A DNA stretch of 64,000 nucleotides, from contig NZ_PTIR01000011.1 in assembly GCF_002934455.1 (NCBI RefSeq), positions 1 through 64,000 on the forward strand, written 5' to 3'. This document shows, in pieces, positions 1-9,756 of this stretch (position 1 is its first letter; every line of letters begins with the position of its first letter). This stretch comes from Trinickia symbiotica. GTDB lineage: Bacteria; Pseudomonadota; Gammaproteobacteria; Burkholderiales; Burkholderiaceae. The position numbers and the translations under genes are program-made. The notes beneath the pieces were generated by a model that was given only the letters and a program-made list of their open reading frames with translations, ran no database searches and was not told the origin of the DNA.

Positions 1-146
1 TTCAACGCCAGTCCGGCAATTGACGCGCCCGGCTGCAGGCAGGCGTCAATCAGCTTGCGCTTACCCTCAGCGTCAAACTTGCGCTTGCCTGCCGCCGTCA
101 CGCCGGTCACCCGCAGGGGAAGGAAATCAACTTCGTTCTGTGTCAT
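1..146 (-). CDS. IS66-family accessory protein TnpA (OrfA), N-terminal part, cut by window edge
   Basis: The complement from the ATG at 146-144 reads a 48-residue N-terminus beginning MTQNEVDFLPLRVTG and continuing with a basic, helical stretch (RKFDAEGKRKLIDACLQPG) followed by SIAGLAL. This is the pattern of the helix-turn-helix start of IS66 TnpA/OrfA proteins, small DNA-binding accessory proteins needed for IS66 transposition. The gene runs off the left edge, so whether it is intact cannot be judged. The IS66 assignment is from memory of the family. Confidence 0.65.
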   Translation of the reverse strand, partial: MTQNEVDFLPLRVTGVTAAGKRKFDAEGKRKLIDACLQPGASIAGLAL

Positions 147-231
147 CGGTTGCGTCCGCAAGTTGTAGTTGCGGACGCAAGCCTGCGCTCGTTCAGCTTC
201 CGATTCTAGGTGCGCTTAAATTCGCGCTTAC
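1..231 (-). mobile_element. End of an IS66-type insertion sequence
   Basis: Going outward from the tnpA-like start, the complement strand ends at 231 with GTAAGCGCGAATTTAAGCGC. IS66-family terminal inverted repeats typically begin GTAAGC, so 231 is the likely outer end. The 8 bp just outside (GGTCGAGC, 232-239) would be the target duplication. The other end lies outside the window, so the duplication cannot be confirmed. Confidence 0.55.
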
Positions 232-448
232 GGTCGAGCGACTGCGGCTAGCCAAAACACTACCTAGAAACGCCCCGGTATTACCTCGTTGCTGGCAATT
301 GAGGCGCCGCGTTCAGCGCGGCGTCCGAGGCCCCTTTTTGCCCGCATTTTTTGCGAATCCCCAGAAGCGTGCCGAGCCCGTACGGCAGCTTCTGGCTCGT
401 CGCATGCCGATTTTCAACAGCAAGTCCAACTCCAAGAGGAAAAGCACC

Positions 449-885
449 ATGCGCAAACAGACTCTCCCAGCGGTCTTCAGATTAACAGGATGTATGCGCT
501 GTCGGGCAATCCGGGCAATTTCGCTACGAACCGTTCATACAGCGTCGGCGCGACCTACGCGAATGGTCCGTTGCATCTGGGTGCGGCTTACGTGATGCTC
601 GATCATCCGGCCACCGACACGACAGGCGCGATTCCATCCGACAACTACTTCACGTTTCTCAAAGGTATCAGCCGGCAGCGCATTTACGGCGCGGGCGGAC
701 TGTACGACATCGGTAATGCCAGCGTCGGGCTCATGTACACGAACACCCGCTTTGAACTGACGCCCGCGAGCCAGTATCAGACGTACCAGAACGCGGAAGC
801 GAGTCTGCGCTACCGCATCACGCCCGCGTTGCGTGCCGCGGTTGGCGAAACCTATACGAATGTATCGACGAACGGGAAGGTGGAT
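449..885 (+). pseudogene. Gram-negative porin (OmpC-like), internally deleted remnant
   Basis: An ATG at 449 with a good ribosome site (AGAGGA, 8 bases upstream) starts MRKQTLPAV, like the start of a Burkholderia porin signal peptide. After nine codons the match stops. From about 490, in another frame, porin strand sequence resumes ([21 protein letters not shown], then further beta-strand pattern to about 885). Most of the N-terminal half of the barrel is missing and the two pieces are out of frame, so no porin can be made. There is no porin C-terminus because the reading frame passes into chemotaxis-receptor sequence. Confidence 0.7.
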
Positions 886-1335
886 TCAAACCGTCAGAAC
901 GCCGAGCACGCGCGCGAAGCGACGCGACTGGCCTCCGAAGCCTTGCAAGCCGCACACGAAGGCGATGGCGCAACCGCTCGAATGCTAGCGACGATGAATG
1001 ACATCAGGGACGGTTCCGCGAAAATTTCCGAAATCATGACATTGATCGAGGCTATCGCGTTCCAAACCAACATTCTCGCCCTAAACGCGGCGGTTGAAGC
1101 GGCGCGCGCCGGCGAGTCTGGGCGCGGCTTCGCCGTGGTTGCCGGCGAGGTTCGCACACTCGCTCAACGCTCGTCCAAGGCAGCAAAGGAGATCCGAGCA
1201 CTGATCCGCAGTTCCTCGTCGACGGTGCAGTTGGGTTCAACTCACATGGAAGTGGTCGGCCACACGATGGCGAATATCACTCGCGCTATTCGCCTTGTAG
1301 CAGATATCAACGCGGCGATTTCGGTGGCATCCTGT
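886..1335 (+). pseudogene. Methyl-accepting chemotaxis protein fragment fused to the porin remnant
   Basis: From about 886 the frame encodes part of the cytoplasmic signalling domain of a methyl-accepting chemotaxis protein. It includes the highly conserved hairpin tip ([19 protein letters not shown], then [23 protein letters not shown]). There is no ligand-binding domain, membrane segment or HAMP domain upstream. The similarity fades near 1335, shortly before the stop of the convergent transporter gene. The frame is open and continuous with the porin fragment, giving a chimeric reading frame without start signals of its own. This is a recombination scar. Confidence 0.75.
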
Positions 1336-1372
1336 TCAGACTGCGCCGACGAACCCTCATGGGTGTTCGGCG

Positions 1373-2410
1373 CTAGGAACGAGCGGAACCGCGTTGACGA
1401 TAACGATCCAGCGTCACCGCACCGACGATCACGAGCCCCTTGACGATGTACTGCCAAATATCCGACACGCCGAACAGCACCAGACCGTTAGATAGCACCG
1501 CGATGATCAGTGCGCCCACCAGCGTCCCGACGATCGAGCCCACACCGCCGACGAAACTCGTGCCGCCGAGAATCACGGCAGCGATGGCGTCGAGTTCATA
1601 GGACTGCCCGAGTTGAAGGCCGTTCGCCGCGTAGAGACGTGCCGCTGACATCACTGCGCCGACTCCAGCGAGCAGGCCGGAGATCGCGTAGACGAAGAGC
1701 TCAATGCCCCATACGTTGATGCCAGACAAGCGCGCCGCTTCCGGATTGCCTCCGACCGAATAGATGCGCAGGCCTAGCACGGTGCGGCGCAGAATGAACC
1801 ACGAGACGATGACTACGGCGAGCGCGATGATGACGAGCCATGGCACGCCGAACAGCGTGTCGTTGCCGATAAAGGCGAATGAGAGCTGCGGATTGAAGAT
1901 GGTCGTGTCGTGCCCGATGAGTCGTGCGATGCCACGCACTGCGGTGAGCGAGCCGAGCGTCACAATGAAAGGCGGCAGCTTGAGCAGTGCGATCAGCAGG
2001 CCGTTGATGACGCCGAAGCCGAGCCCAACCGCGAGCGCTGCCGGAAGGCCGAGCCAGCCGAGGCCCGAAATGTTCGAGGCCAGCAGCGCTGTGACGGCCG
2101 CCGCCGACAGCACCGAGCCGACCGAAAGATCGATGCCGCCCGTCAGAATCACGAAGGTCATGCCCGCCGCGAGCACGATGTTGATCGAGGCCTGCTGCGT
2201 AATGATCGACAGATTTTGGATGCTGAAAAAACCGTCCGTCAGAATGCCGAACCCGGTGCACAAGAGGATCAGCACCGGCAGCATGCCCGCCGTTCGCATC
2301 AGCGCCTGCATTCGTTCCTTGTGCTCGATGCGCGTCTTGCGCTGCGCCGTGCCCTCCGCCTTCGCAATGGGTGCACTGCCCGTTTCGTGATGTTTCGACG
2401 CGTTAGCCAT
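1373..2410 (-). CDS. Ribose-type ABC transporter permease (RbsC/BPD_transp_2 family)
   Basis: 345-residue inner-membrane permease of the carbohydrate uptake-2 (CUT2) class, which includes ribose, xylose and inositol importers. It has a polar N-terminus of about 45 residues, then eight to ten hydrophobic segments. The family signature [13 protein letters not shown] lies near residue 90, and the C-terminal block [20 protein letters not shown] is typical of RbsC. The start at 2410 (MANASKHH) lies 23 bases after the stop of the ATPase gene, so the two are co-transcribed. A homodimer would form the channel for the ATPase and binding protein next door. The substrate cannot be read from the sequence. 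Nearby kinase and aldolase genes suggest a polyol or ketose. Confidence 0.9.
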   Translation of the reverse strand: MANASKHHETGSAPIAKAEGTAQRKTRIEHKERMQALMRTAGMLPVLILLCTGFGILTDGFFSIQNLSIITQQASINIVLAAGMTFVILTGGIDLSVGSVLSAAAVTALLASNISGLGWLGLPAALAVGLGFGVINGLLIALLKLPPFIVTLGSLTAVRGIARLIGHDTTIFNPQLSFAFIGNDTLFGVPWLVIIALAVVIVSWFILRRTVLGLRIYSVGGNPEAARLSGINVWGIELFVYAISGLLAGVGAVMSAARLYAANGLQLGQSYELDAIAAVILGGTSFVGGVGSIVGTLVGALIIAVLSNGLVLFGVSDIWQYIVKGLVIVGAVTLDRYRQRGSARS

Positions 2411-2433
2411 GTCTCTTTCCAGATATGCTTTCG

Positions 2434-3987
2434 TCAAGCCAACGGCTCGGCCTTCGAGCCCGTCGCCAGTTCGATAATTGCTTCCTGTGAAATCGGCTTG
2501 CCTGAATGGCCGCCGAGTTCGCCCGCGATTTCGCCTTCGCGCATCACTAGCACGCGGTCCGCCACGCCGATCACTTCCGGCAGTTCGCTCGAAATGACGA
2601 TCACGCCCACGCCCGAGCGCGCCAGGTCGTTGATGATTCGATAAATCTCTGACTTCGCGCCGATATCGACGCCGCGCGTAGGCTCGTCGAGGATCAGCAC
2701 TTCCGGCTTCGTTTCGAGCAGCCGCGACAGCAGCACCTTCTGCTGATTGCCGCCCGACAGCGCGCCGACATGGACGCGCATGTTCGGCACGCGAATGCTC
2801 AGCGCGGCGATTGCGTCCGTGGCGCGCGTGTTGCCGCGCGGCAAATCCATCACGCCCATCTTCGCGTCGCGTCCGGCAACCGTGATGTTGATGTTGTCGC
2901 GAACGCTCATGTCGAGGAACAGACCTTGTCCCTTGCGGTCTTCGGTGAGATAGACGAGGCCCGCGTCGATGGCGTCGCGCGGCGTGCGCAGTCGCAAGGG
3001 CTTGCCGTGCATCGACACTTCGCCGCGCGTCTTTTCTGCCGCGCCGAAGATAAGGCGCGCCAGTTCCGTGCGCCCCGCGCCGACGAGTCCAGCGATGCCG
3101 AGCACTTCGCCCTTGTGCAGATCGAGGCTGCAACCTTTCACGCAATTGTCGTCGGCGATATCGCGCACGGACAGCACGACGTTGCCAGGATCGTAGCGCG
3201 CGTGCTCCTTCTTGTAGAAGCCGGAGATATCGCGGCCGACCATCATCTTGACGAGGCTTTCGGCGGAGAGTTCGTCGCGCATCAGCGTGCCGATGTACGA
3301 GCCGTCGCGCAGCACGGAGACACGATCGCTCAATTCGTAAATCTCGGCCATCCGGTGACTGATGTAGATGATCGCGATACCTTCCGAACGTAACTGGCGC
3401 ACGAGCTCGAAAAGCCGGCCGGTTTCGCGCGACGATAGCGGCGTCGTCGGCTCGTCCATCACGAGGATGCGCGCGTTGGCGTGCACGGCGCGCGCGATTT
3501 CGACGAGTTGCCGTTCCGCGATCGACAGATCGCCAACCAGCGTATGCGGTTTGAACGGCGCGCCGAGGCGCTTCAACACGTCCTCGCAGCCGCGCTCCAT
3601 GCCCGCGCGATCGACGAGCCTGCCGCGCCGCAGTTCGCGCCCTGCGTAAATGTTCTCCGCGACGGACAGATTCGGTGCGAGACTCAATTCCTGATAGATC
3701 ACCGAGATGCCGAGCGAGCGAGCGGCAAGAGGTCCGGCGATGGCGGTGGGCTGGCCATCGATTAGAATCTCGCCGCCCGCATCGGCCTGATACGCTCCGG
3801 ACAGAATCTTCATGAGCGTGGATTTGCCCGCGCCGTTTTCGCCCATCAGCGAATGCACTTCGCCGGGATAGACTGAAAGACGCACATCGTTCAGCGCACG
3901 CACACCGGGAAACGTCTTGCTGATGCCTCGCATTTGTAGCAATGGCGTACTCTTTCGCGAACGAACCGGGGATTGCGAAATCAACAT
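2434..3987 (-). CDS. Ribose-type ABC transporter ATP-binding protein (RbsA-like, two NBDs)
   Basis: 517-residue protein with two tandem nucleotide-binding domains, the usual length for RbsA/XylG/MglA. NBD1 has Walker [10 protein letters not shown] (about 49-57), a variant signature LSIAERQ and Walker [12 protein letters not shown]2 has a degenerate Walker A ([10 protein letters not shown]) and an intact signature LSGGNQQKV with [10 protein letters not shown]. One degenerate site is normal in this class. I chose the ATG at 3987 (MLISQSP) because the AAAGAG ribosome site sits six bases upstream. The ATG at 3993 lies against that site, too close for use. It powers the adjacent permease. Confidence 0.9.
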   Translation of the reverse strand: MLISQSPVRSRKSTPLLQMRGISKTFPGVRALNDVRLSVYPGEVHSLMGENGAGKSTLMKILSGAYQADAGGEILIDGQPTAIAGPLAARSLGISVIYQELSLAPNLSVAENIYAGRELRRGRLVDRAGMERGCEDVLKRLGAPFKPHTLVGDLSIAERQLVEIARAVHANARILVMDEPTTPLSSRETGRLFELVRQLRSEGIAIIYISHRMAEIYELSDRVSVLRDGSYIGTLMRDELSAESLVKMMVGRDISGFYKKEHARYDPGNVVLSVRDIADDNCVKGCSLDLHKGEVLGIAGLVGAGRTELARLIFGAAEKTRGEVSMHGKPLRLRTPRDAIDAGLVYLTEDRKGQGLFLDMSVRDNINITVAGRDAKMGVMDLPRGNTRATDAIAALSIRVPNMRVHVGALSGGNQQKVLLSRLLETKPEVLILDEPTRGVDIGAKSEIYRIINDLARSGVGVIVISSELPEVIGVADRVLVMREGEIAGELGGHSGKPISQEAIIELATGSKAEPLA

Positions 3988-4126
3988 GATCATCTCTTTT
4001 TTGTGCCGACGCACTGCGAAGGTCTGCTATGGCGACACGTTGGGTAAGCCAACTCGAACAGTAGATGACGACTCCCTCTTCCATCGGACAGGACGGAGAG
4101 ATGACTCGCTGATATGTTCAAGCGGC

Positions 4127-5071
4127 TTATCGTGGCGCGGTCCACCCTTTGTAACTACCGACGTTCTCACGAGTGACCAGCGTCGAAGGCATCAGCGTCA
4201 TCTCGCGCGCGGGAGCCTTCCCATTCATGATGTCGTAGCCGATAGAAATCGCCTTCTGAGCCATCAAGTATGGATCTTGACTGGCCGATGCCTGGATGAG
4301 CGAATCGGATTTCAACGCTGCTTCGACCTCGGGAGAACCGTCAACGGACGTTATGACGATACCGCTTCGGTGAAGCTGCTTCGCAGCTAAGTCGCTACCG
4401 ATTGCCTGAGGATCGTTGATTGCGAAGACTGCATCCAGCTTGGGGTAGCGCGTCAGATAGCCCTGCATGACGTTCATCCCCCCTTCTCTCGACGCTTTGC
4501 CATCTTGATCGTCGCTGAGAACTTTAATACCCGGCGCCTTCGCGAGCACAGACTTGCAGCCTTTTACCCGGTCAACGATGGATGAGACCTGGGGCCCATT
4601 TTCGATGATCATCGCGCCCTTCCCGCCCAACTTCTTCACGATGTAGTCGCAAGCGAGCTCTCCTGCTTGAACATTGTTGGTCTGAACCGTAGCGTTTGCG
4701 CCAGCAGATGCGACATCGACCGCCATGACTACGATTCCGGCAGCGCGCGCCTTCCTGACCGCCGGTTCGATGGCCTTCGGGTCTACCGAATTGAGAAAAA
4801 TCATGTCGACATGTGCCGAAATGAAGTTGTCAATCTGAGTGAACTGCTTATTCAAATCGTAGTCCGCGGAGACGGCGGTCAGCTTAACGTTCGGGTTGAT
4901 CTGTTTTGCCTTATCTTCCGCCCCTTGGACGAGCAATGTCAGATAAGGATTTCCAAGCGAGCCGACCGTCGCGCCGATGGAGGTAAGCTTTCTTTCGTCA
5001 GCGTGAGCACCGCTTGACGCAATGCCAAAGGCAATTGCAACGCTCGCGACGACAATCTTCGTTTTCAACAT
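4127..5071 (-). CDS. Periplasmic sugar-binding protein of the ribose-type ABC importer
   Basis: 314-residue substrate-binding protein of the periplasmic-binding-protein-like I fold (Peripla_BP_4). It has a Sec signal peptide of about 24 residues (cleavage near AHA-DE). The first lobe begins IGATVGSLGNPYLTLLVQG. Residues DMIFLNSVDPKAIEPAV and the hinge region VFAINDPQAIGSDLAA are typical of RbsB-like proteins. A strong AGGAG lies just before the ATG. It is the first gene of the binding protein-ATPase-permease set and should deliver the sugar to RbsA/RbsC. The 139-base gap to the ATPase holds no other gene. Confidence 0.9.
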   Translation of the reverse strand: MLKTKIVVASVAIAFGIASSGAHADERKLTSIGATVGSLGNPYLTLLVQGAEDKAKQINPNVKLTAVSADYDLNKQFTQIDNFISAHVDMIFLNSVDPKAIEPAVRKARAAGIVVMAVDVASAGANATVQTNNVQAGELACDYIVKKLGGKGAMIIENGPQVSSIVDRVKGCKSVLAKAPGIKVLSDDQDGKASREGGMNVMQGYLTRYPKLDAVFAINDPQAIGSDLAAKQLHRSGIVITSVDGSPEVEAALKSDSLIQASASQDPYLMAQKAISIGYDIMNGKAPAREMTLMPSTLVTRENVGSYKGWTAPR

Positions 5072-5324
5072 ATTCGTCTCCTAAAGACCAACAAGTGTCA
5101 ACAATTGGCTTGGACGAGCTACGGCTCTGCCAATCGCATTAATTTAAGTGGCTACCGGCGGTCAGCCGCGCGTATGACTCCAACAACAAACTGATTTTCA
5201 GAATCTCGAGCGATTCCAACCCTGCCCCCAAATTGCCATGCAGATGAACTTCGGCTGCGCGCGTAACTCGCAGACCAAACCTAACGAGTTGAAGATTGAA
5301 CGCGCCGTCAGCCGTTAAACTGGC

Positions 5325-7040
5325 TTACTTGCAATTCGCAGAAATTGCCGACTGCAACGCTCGAAGCCAGCACGTCACGGCGACTGCGCCACCGTCTGGC
5401 GAACCGACCGCCCGTTCTCCGAGGTAGCTGGCTCGGCCGGCACGCGGTTTCATGTTCGCAGTCTGCTGAGTGCCATCCTCCGCCGAGGCGACGGCGGAAC
5501 GCCATGCCCGCGCTGCCGGTTCCCCCGCATGCAGTTTTTGCTGGAATGTCGTGACTGCGGGTATGAGCGCATCAAGCATTGTGCGATCTCCAGCTTTTGC
5601 TCCGCCTAGATCACTGATTGCTTGGACAGCGTCTTCGAAGGCTTGAGCCCAATCACTCGCACTCGGTTGATCGACCTCGCCGAGGCGACGTGAGGCACGA
5701 GCGAGCGCCGTCGCGTAGAACGGGCCTGAGCTCCCCGCGATCGCGCGACGCAGTGCAGCGCTGAGGGCGGCAAGTCCATCGCTGGGTGACGAAAGCGCGC
5801 TCTCGGGTATAGCCATGATCGCCTCAGCGGCCCGCTTCATGCTCATCCCGAGATCGCCGTCACCAGCAATAGAGTCGAGCTCGGTCAGACGAGGCTCGTT
5901 TTCGCGCAGCGCCTCTGCAACGGCTACTAGTGCGGGTCTGAGAACGGCCGCCCAACGCTGCCCACTCTCGCCGCAATTTACGTTAGCCGCCTCGCGCCCC
6001 TTGGCTGGCGATTCGATACGAATACTTCGATTTACCTGACCGCCGCGCGGCCACGCGTGCGCGTCGGTCGCCGCATCGAGCAACTTGAGCCGTGCGCCGT
6101 CAACGCGGAGAATCGAAATTGAGCAGCCCGGCATGTTGAGCGCCGAAAGTAACGTTCCCGACCACGCCCGTTCGACGATGATCCCACGCTTGTTCAGCAG
6201 CTCGTATGCAGCGCGAAGAACGACGTCGAGCTCCATTTGAGTGGTGGCACCAAGCCCGTTGATGAGCAGCGCGACCTGCTCCCGCTGTGAGATCTCCATA
6301 TCATCGACGATATTGGAAATCAGCACATCGACAAGCTTGTCGGCAGGCAGCGGTACGGTGCGCTCAACACCCTTTTCGCCGTGTATCCCCAAACCAAGCT
6401 CGATTTCATTGTCCGCAAGGGTGAATCCCGACGTCTGCGAGCCAGGCAGCGTACAGCCGTCGAGCGCAACGCCCATCGTTCCAAGATCGGCCGCTGCCCC
6501 GCGTGCAGCTGCAGCAACTTGCTCGAGCGACTGACCTTCGGCCGCTGCGGCGCCAGCAATCTTGTGCACGAGTACAGTCCCGGCAATGCCGCGTCGACGA
6601 TCGCGCGTCGTGTGCCGGCGCAACGAGACGTCATCGGCGACAATCACCACCTCTACGGGGATGCCTTCTCCGCGCGCAAGCTCCGCTGCGAGGCCAAAGT
6701 TCAACCGATCGCCGGTGTAATTTTTGACGATGAGCAGCGCACCCTGCGGACCCGCAGTTGCGCGGATGGCCGCGAGCACCGCGTCTGTTGAGGGAGACGT
6801 GAACACTTCCCCGCACACTGCCGCACTCAACATTCCCGCGCCAACGTATCCACCATGTGCGGGTTCATGGCCGCTTCCACCGCCCGAAATGATCGAGACC
6901 GGACGACTGGAAACTTCTTGTAGATCTCTGCGGACAAGAACGTTCTCTTGGCCAAGAATGGCCACACCGGGCGCCTGGCGTGCAATGCCTTCAAGCATCT
7001 GCCGTACTACGTCGGACGGGTTGTTGAGGAGCTTTTTCAT
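5325..7040 (-). CDS. ATP-dependent DhaK-DhaL fusion kinase (dihydroxyacetone or related ketose kinase)
   Basis: 571-residue single-chain kinase of the ATP-dependent dihydroxyacetone kinase family, cytoplasmic. The DhaK domain (1 to about 330) has GGGSGHEP (53-60), the general-acid position D111 in YTGDRLNF, and H220 in GLGIHGEKG, the histidine that binds the ketose covalently. The DhaL domain (about 360-571) has the metal-binding acidic set D389, D394 and D396 (AGDGDLG), GGAKAGDRTMLDAL (479-492) and a GRASYLGER loop. All key residues are present, so it should be active. Family members phosphorylate dihydroxyacetone, glyceraldehyde or four-carbon ketoses such as erythrulose. Its place between two sugar importers suggests one of these arises in the pathway. 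The 46-base gap to the upstream ATPase gene suggests one transcript. Confidence 0.88.
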   Translation of the reverse strand: MKKLLNNPSDVVRQMLEGIARQAPGVAILGQENVLVRRDLQEVSSRPVSIISGGGSGHEPAHGGYVGAGMLSAAVCGEVFTSPSTDAVLAAIRATAGPQGALLIVKNYTGDRLNFGLAAELARGEGIPVEVVIVADDVSLRRHTTRDRRRGIAGTVLVHKIAGAAAAEGQSLEQVAAAARGAAADLGTMGVALDGCTLPGSQTSGFTLADNEIELGLGIHGEKGVERTVPLPADKLVDVLISNIVDDMEISQREQVALLINGLGATTQMELDVVLRAAYELLNKRGIIVERAWSGTLLSALNMPGCSISILRVDGARLKLLDAATDAHAWPRGGQVNRSIRIESPAKGREAANVNCGESGQRWAAVLRPALVAVAEALRENEPRLTELDSIAGDGDLGMSMKRAAEAIMAIPESALSSPSDGLAALSAALRRAIAGSSGPFYATALARASRRLGEVDQPSASDWAQAFEDAVQAISDLGGAKAGDRTMLDALIPAVTTFQQKLHAGEPAARAWRSAVASAEDGTQQTANMKPRAGRASYLGERAVGSPDGGAVAVTCWLRALQSAISANCK

Positions 7041-7086
7041 GGCAACCTTTGAGGATCAGTGACGTTCAGTCGGGCGTAACGGGTAG

Positions 7087-8223
7087 TTAGGCGGCACGGA
7101 CCAGCGAGGCCCGGTCTTCTTCAGCGATCTCGGCGAGGAAAGAGCGCTCGCCTTCCGGGTTGAAGGCATGCGGCGTGTCCTCCTTGTGCTTGAGGGTGAT
7201 CGACTGTCCCAGTTCTAGACCAGGCTGTCGCTCAAACTGAGCCATGACGATCGCGCTGCCAGTTGAAACCTGAATCATGACCTGTGAGCCAAGCGGCTCG
7301 ATGAGTTCGATCTTGCCGCGCACCCAACCACAACCTTCCAGCGGTCCTGCTTCTGCCGGAAATAGATGCTCCGGCCTGATACCGGCAATCATTTTGTGCG
7401 AGTCGGAGCGCGCAAGAGCTTTGGCAAGACGATCCGACGTACGTAATTCGAAGCCGGGACCACGCAAGACTTTGCCATTCTCCTCCGACGTCGCATACAA
7501 GAAATTCATGGCCGGACTACCAATGAAGCTCGCAACGAACTTATTGACTGGTTCGTCGTAAATGCGCTGCGGCGTGTCGATCTGCTGCGCAACGCCGTTG
7601 CGCATGACAACGACGCGATGCCCCATTGTCAGCGCTTCCAGCTGATCGTGAGTAACATAGAAAGTTGTGACTTTTAGACGACGGCACAGTTTAATGATTT
7701 CGCCGCGCATATCGACGCGCAGTTTGGCATCGAGATTGGAAAGCGGTTCGTCCATGATGAAGATGCGCGGCTCTCGCACGATCGCTCGACCCAAGGCGAC
7801 GCGCTGACGTTGTCCGCCCGAAAGTGCGGCGGGCTTGCGATCCAGATACTGCGACAGCGCAAGCGATTCCGCGACTTGCCGAACACGCTGGCCGATACGC
7901 TCTTTCGACCATTTCCGCACCTGGAGGCAGAAGGCGATGTTGTCGTAGACGGTCAGATGCGGGTACAACGCATAGTTCTGGAAGACCATCGCGACATCAC
8001 GCTCGGTCGGCGACAATTCGGTCACGTCCGCACCATCGATAAGAATCTTTCCGGACGACACCTCTTCAAGGCCAGCAATCATTCGCATGGTCGTCGATTT
8101 GCCACAACCGGATGGTCCGACGATAACGATAAACTCGCCATCTTTCGTCGTGAGGTTGAGCGCGTCGACAGCGTCAACGCCTGCAAACGACTTCTTAATG
8201 TTCCGCAATTCGACGACAGCCAC
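7087..8223 (-). CDS. CUT1-type sugar ABC transporter ATP-binding protein (MalK/UgpC-like)
   Basis: 378-residue ATPase of the carbohydrate uptake-1 class. Walker A GPSGCGKSTT is at 36-45, the Q-loop at VFQNYALYPH, the signature LSGGQRQRV at 134-142, Walker B IFIMDEPLSNLDAK, and the switch histidine in THDQLEAL. The region after about 240 is the TOBE/OB-fold regulatory domain usual in MalK, UgpC and polyol transporters. It is separated from the two matching permeases by the dehydrogenase and kinase genes, but all lie on the same strand. It most likely energises the permeases at 10.8-12.5 kb. Confidence 0.9.
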   Translation of the reverse strand: MAVVELRNIKKSFAGVDAVDALNLTTKDGEFIVIVGPSGCGKSTTMRMIAGLEEVSSGKILIDGADVTELSPTERDVAMVFQNYALYPHLTVYDNIAFCLQVRKWSKERIGQRVRQVAESLALSQYLDRKPAALSGGQRQRVALGRAIVREPRIFIMDEPLSNLDAKLRVDMRGEIIKLCRRLKVTTFYVTHDQLEALTMGHRVVVMRNGVAQQIDTPQRIYDEPVNKFVASFIGSPAMNFLYATSEENGKVLRGPGFELRTSDRLAKALARSDSHKMIAGIRPEHLFPAEAGPLEGCGWVRGKIELIEPLGSQVMIQVSTGSAIVMAQFERQPGLELGQSITLKHKEDTPHAFNPEGERSFLAEIAEEDRASLVRAA

Positions 8224-8276
8224 GATAGTCTCCTAAAATTGCAACCGGCCCAATCTTCAGCCGTCATCCCGAGCCA

Positions 8277-9722
8277 TTATTCGGCTGGCGCTCCCTTGCT
8301 CTCGCTAATGAACCGCGTGGCACCAGCATGGAGTCGTTCGTAAGCGTCTTGCCATTCGGGAACCGGCTGAACGACGCGGGACTTTCTTGAAAACGGCTCG
8401 CATATAAGGCTCGGTCCCAGCGCATCTCGCGCAACGAGCGCAACGCCTAGCGCGGTCAACTCATCTTCTTCCACTGCGAATACAGACTCTCCGAAGATGC
8501 TTGCCCGCAGTTGTAGCAGCGCATCCGAACGGGCCCATCCTCCCACGGCGTAGATTGGGCTTGCTGCCGCCCCAGCCTTTTGAATCGCTTGGCGCATACA
8601 CTTGGCGTAGAAACACGCTGCTTCAAGAGTCGCCCGCAACTGTTGAGGATCAGCCGTGCCCATAATGTCTGTTTGACGCCGGATTGCACGATCTATCGCC
8701 TCTCGGATATCGGGTAATGCACTCGGCGCCCCCCGCGCGCGGGAACTGGCGAGGAACGCTCGTAACGACGCACCGGAGTCTGATGCGCGGAACGGCTCGA
8801 TCGACGCCGCGAATTCGAACACACCAAGGCACGCTACTCCCGGAGTACCCAAGGCAGGAACCGAGAAGGCGACGTAGGGGTCGCCATGCGGCTCAAGCGC
8901 AGGAACCTCGTCGTAGACCAAGTTCGCTGTCCCGAGCGAATCAATCATCGCGTGCTGCTTCAAACGCCTTACGGCCGAGGCGGCAATTGGGTGATCATGG
9001 CCGCCCGCAACCAGAAGCGTGGACTGAGTAGCGGCCCCGCTTTTCAGCAGGCAGCCTGTAGCGACGGTACCAATAACAGTGCCTGCTGTCACAACCTTTG
9101 GCAGATCTGGCGCACCACTGGCTTCGAGCAAGCCAGAAATCCATGTACGGGAAAAGACGTCATAGCACGCTGTGCGTGCAGCAAGCGTCTGACTCATGAA
9201 CGGAGTTTGGCCCCACCAGACAGTCGGATAGTCAGTCAAGGCGATCCAGAAGCTTGCCTCCCGCATTGCATTCGCGCGGTTCGCGCGCAGCCACGACCAT
9301 TTCGCTGCAGTACGCGAGTAATCGATCGGTAGCCCAGCTCGAATGTCGTCTCCGGTCAACTCTCGTAACGTTCGAGCCTCTTGCTCGGCCCGCCGATCAA
9401 ACCAAGGAATGGCAAGATCCAGCGGACGCAGATCTCGTCCGACCGCCAACCCGTCTTCGCCAACGCCAGTGACGGAAATTGCGGTCAAGGGCACCTTTGT
9501 ACCAACAGCTTGCCAGCCCTCAATCACTAGCTGCTCAAGTTTCTCAACCAGGACCATCGCGTCTGTTACTGGCCCAAAGCCTTGCATAACCCGTGGGACC
9601 GGGATGGCTTTGGTCCAGAGCGTCTGTGCCTGACCATCGACCAATATGACTTTCAGATTGGTCGAGCCCAAGTCAATCCCACATAGAAGGACGTCCATTG
9701 CAGGAGTCACGGTCGCGCTCAC
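8277..9722 (-). CDS. FGGY-family carbohydrate kinase
   Basis: 481-residue cytoplasmic sugar kinase of the FGGY/actin-like ATPase fold (glycerokinase, xylulokinase, erythritol kinase). The N-terminal phosphate loop is GIDLGSTNLKVILVD. The first-domain catalytic region includes SVTGVGEDGLAV, and IPWFDRRAEQEA matches the xylulokinase-like WxDxR motif. The second domain has LLVAGGHDHPIAA and the C-terminal ADP-binding block IYAVGGWARSDALLQLRASI. I start at the GTG at 9722 because AGGA lies six bases upstream. The ATG at 9698, eight codons later, has no visible ribosome site. The substrate is probably the ketose made by the adjacent dehydrogenase. Confidence 0.87.
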   Translation of the reverse strand: MSATVTPAMDVLLCGIDLGSTNLKVILVDGQAQTLWTKAIPVPRVMQGFGPVTDAMVLVEKLEQLVIEGWQAVGTKVPLTAISVTGVGEDGLAVGRDLRPLDLAIPWFDRRAEQEARTLRELTGDDIRAGLPIDYSRTAAKWSWLRANRANAMREASFWIALTDYPTVWWGQTPFMSQTLAARTACYDVFSRTWISGLLEASGAPDLPKVVTAGTVIGTVATGCLLKSGAATQSTLLVAGGHDHPIAASAVRRLKQHAMIDSLGTANLVYDEVPALEPHGDPYVAFSVPALGTPGVACLGVFEFAASIEPFRASDSGASLRAFLASSRARGAPSALPDIREAIDRAIRRQTDIMGTADPQQLRATLEAACFYAKCMRQAIQKAGAAASPIYAVGGWARSDALLQLRASIFGESVFAVEEDELTALGVALVARDALGPSLICEPFSRKSRVVQPVPEWQDAYERLHAGATRFISESKGAPAE

Positions 9723-9756
9723 TCTCGTTCCTAGCTCAAGGCGGCAAATGTCACGA

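Noticed and set aside
304-345. GC-rich hairpin (CGCCGCG / CGCGGCG) followed by T runs, as a terminator
   Set aside because: The T runs begin about ten bases after the stem and are broken by GCCCGC, so the geometry is poor, and no gene upstream needs a terminator.
289-1443. A single 384-residue chimeric protein as a functional gene
   Set aside because: The frame joins porin and chemotaxis-receptor pieces without a signal peptide, membrane segment or ribosome site, so it is better called two pseudogene fragments.
1373-4084. A 903-residue leftward frame spanning both the permease and the ATPase genes
   Set aside because: Only its last 345 residues (the permease) are real. The first part runs antiframe through the RbsA-like gene and is arginine-rich shadow sequence.
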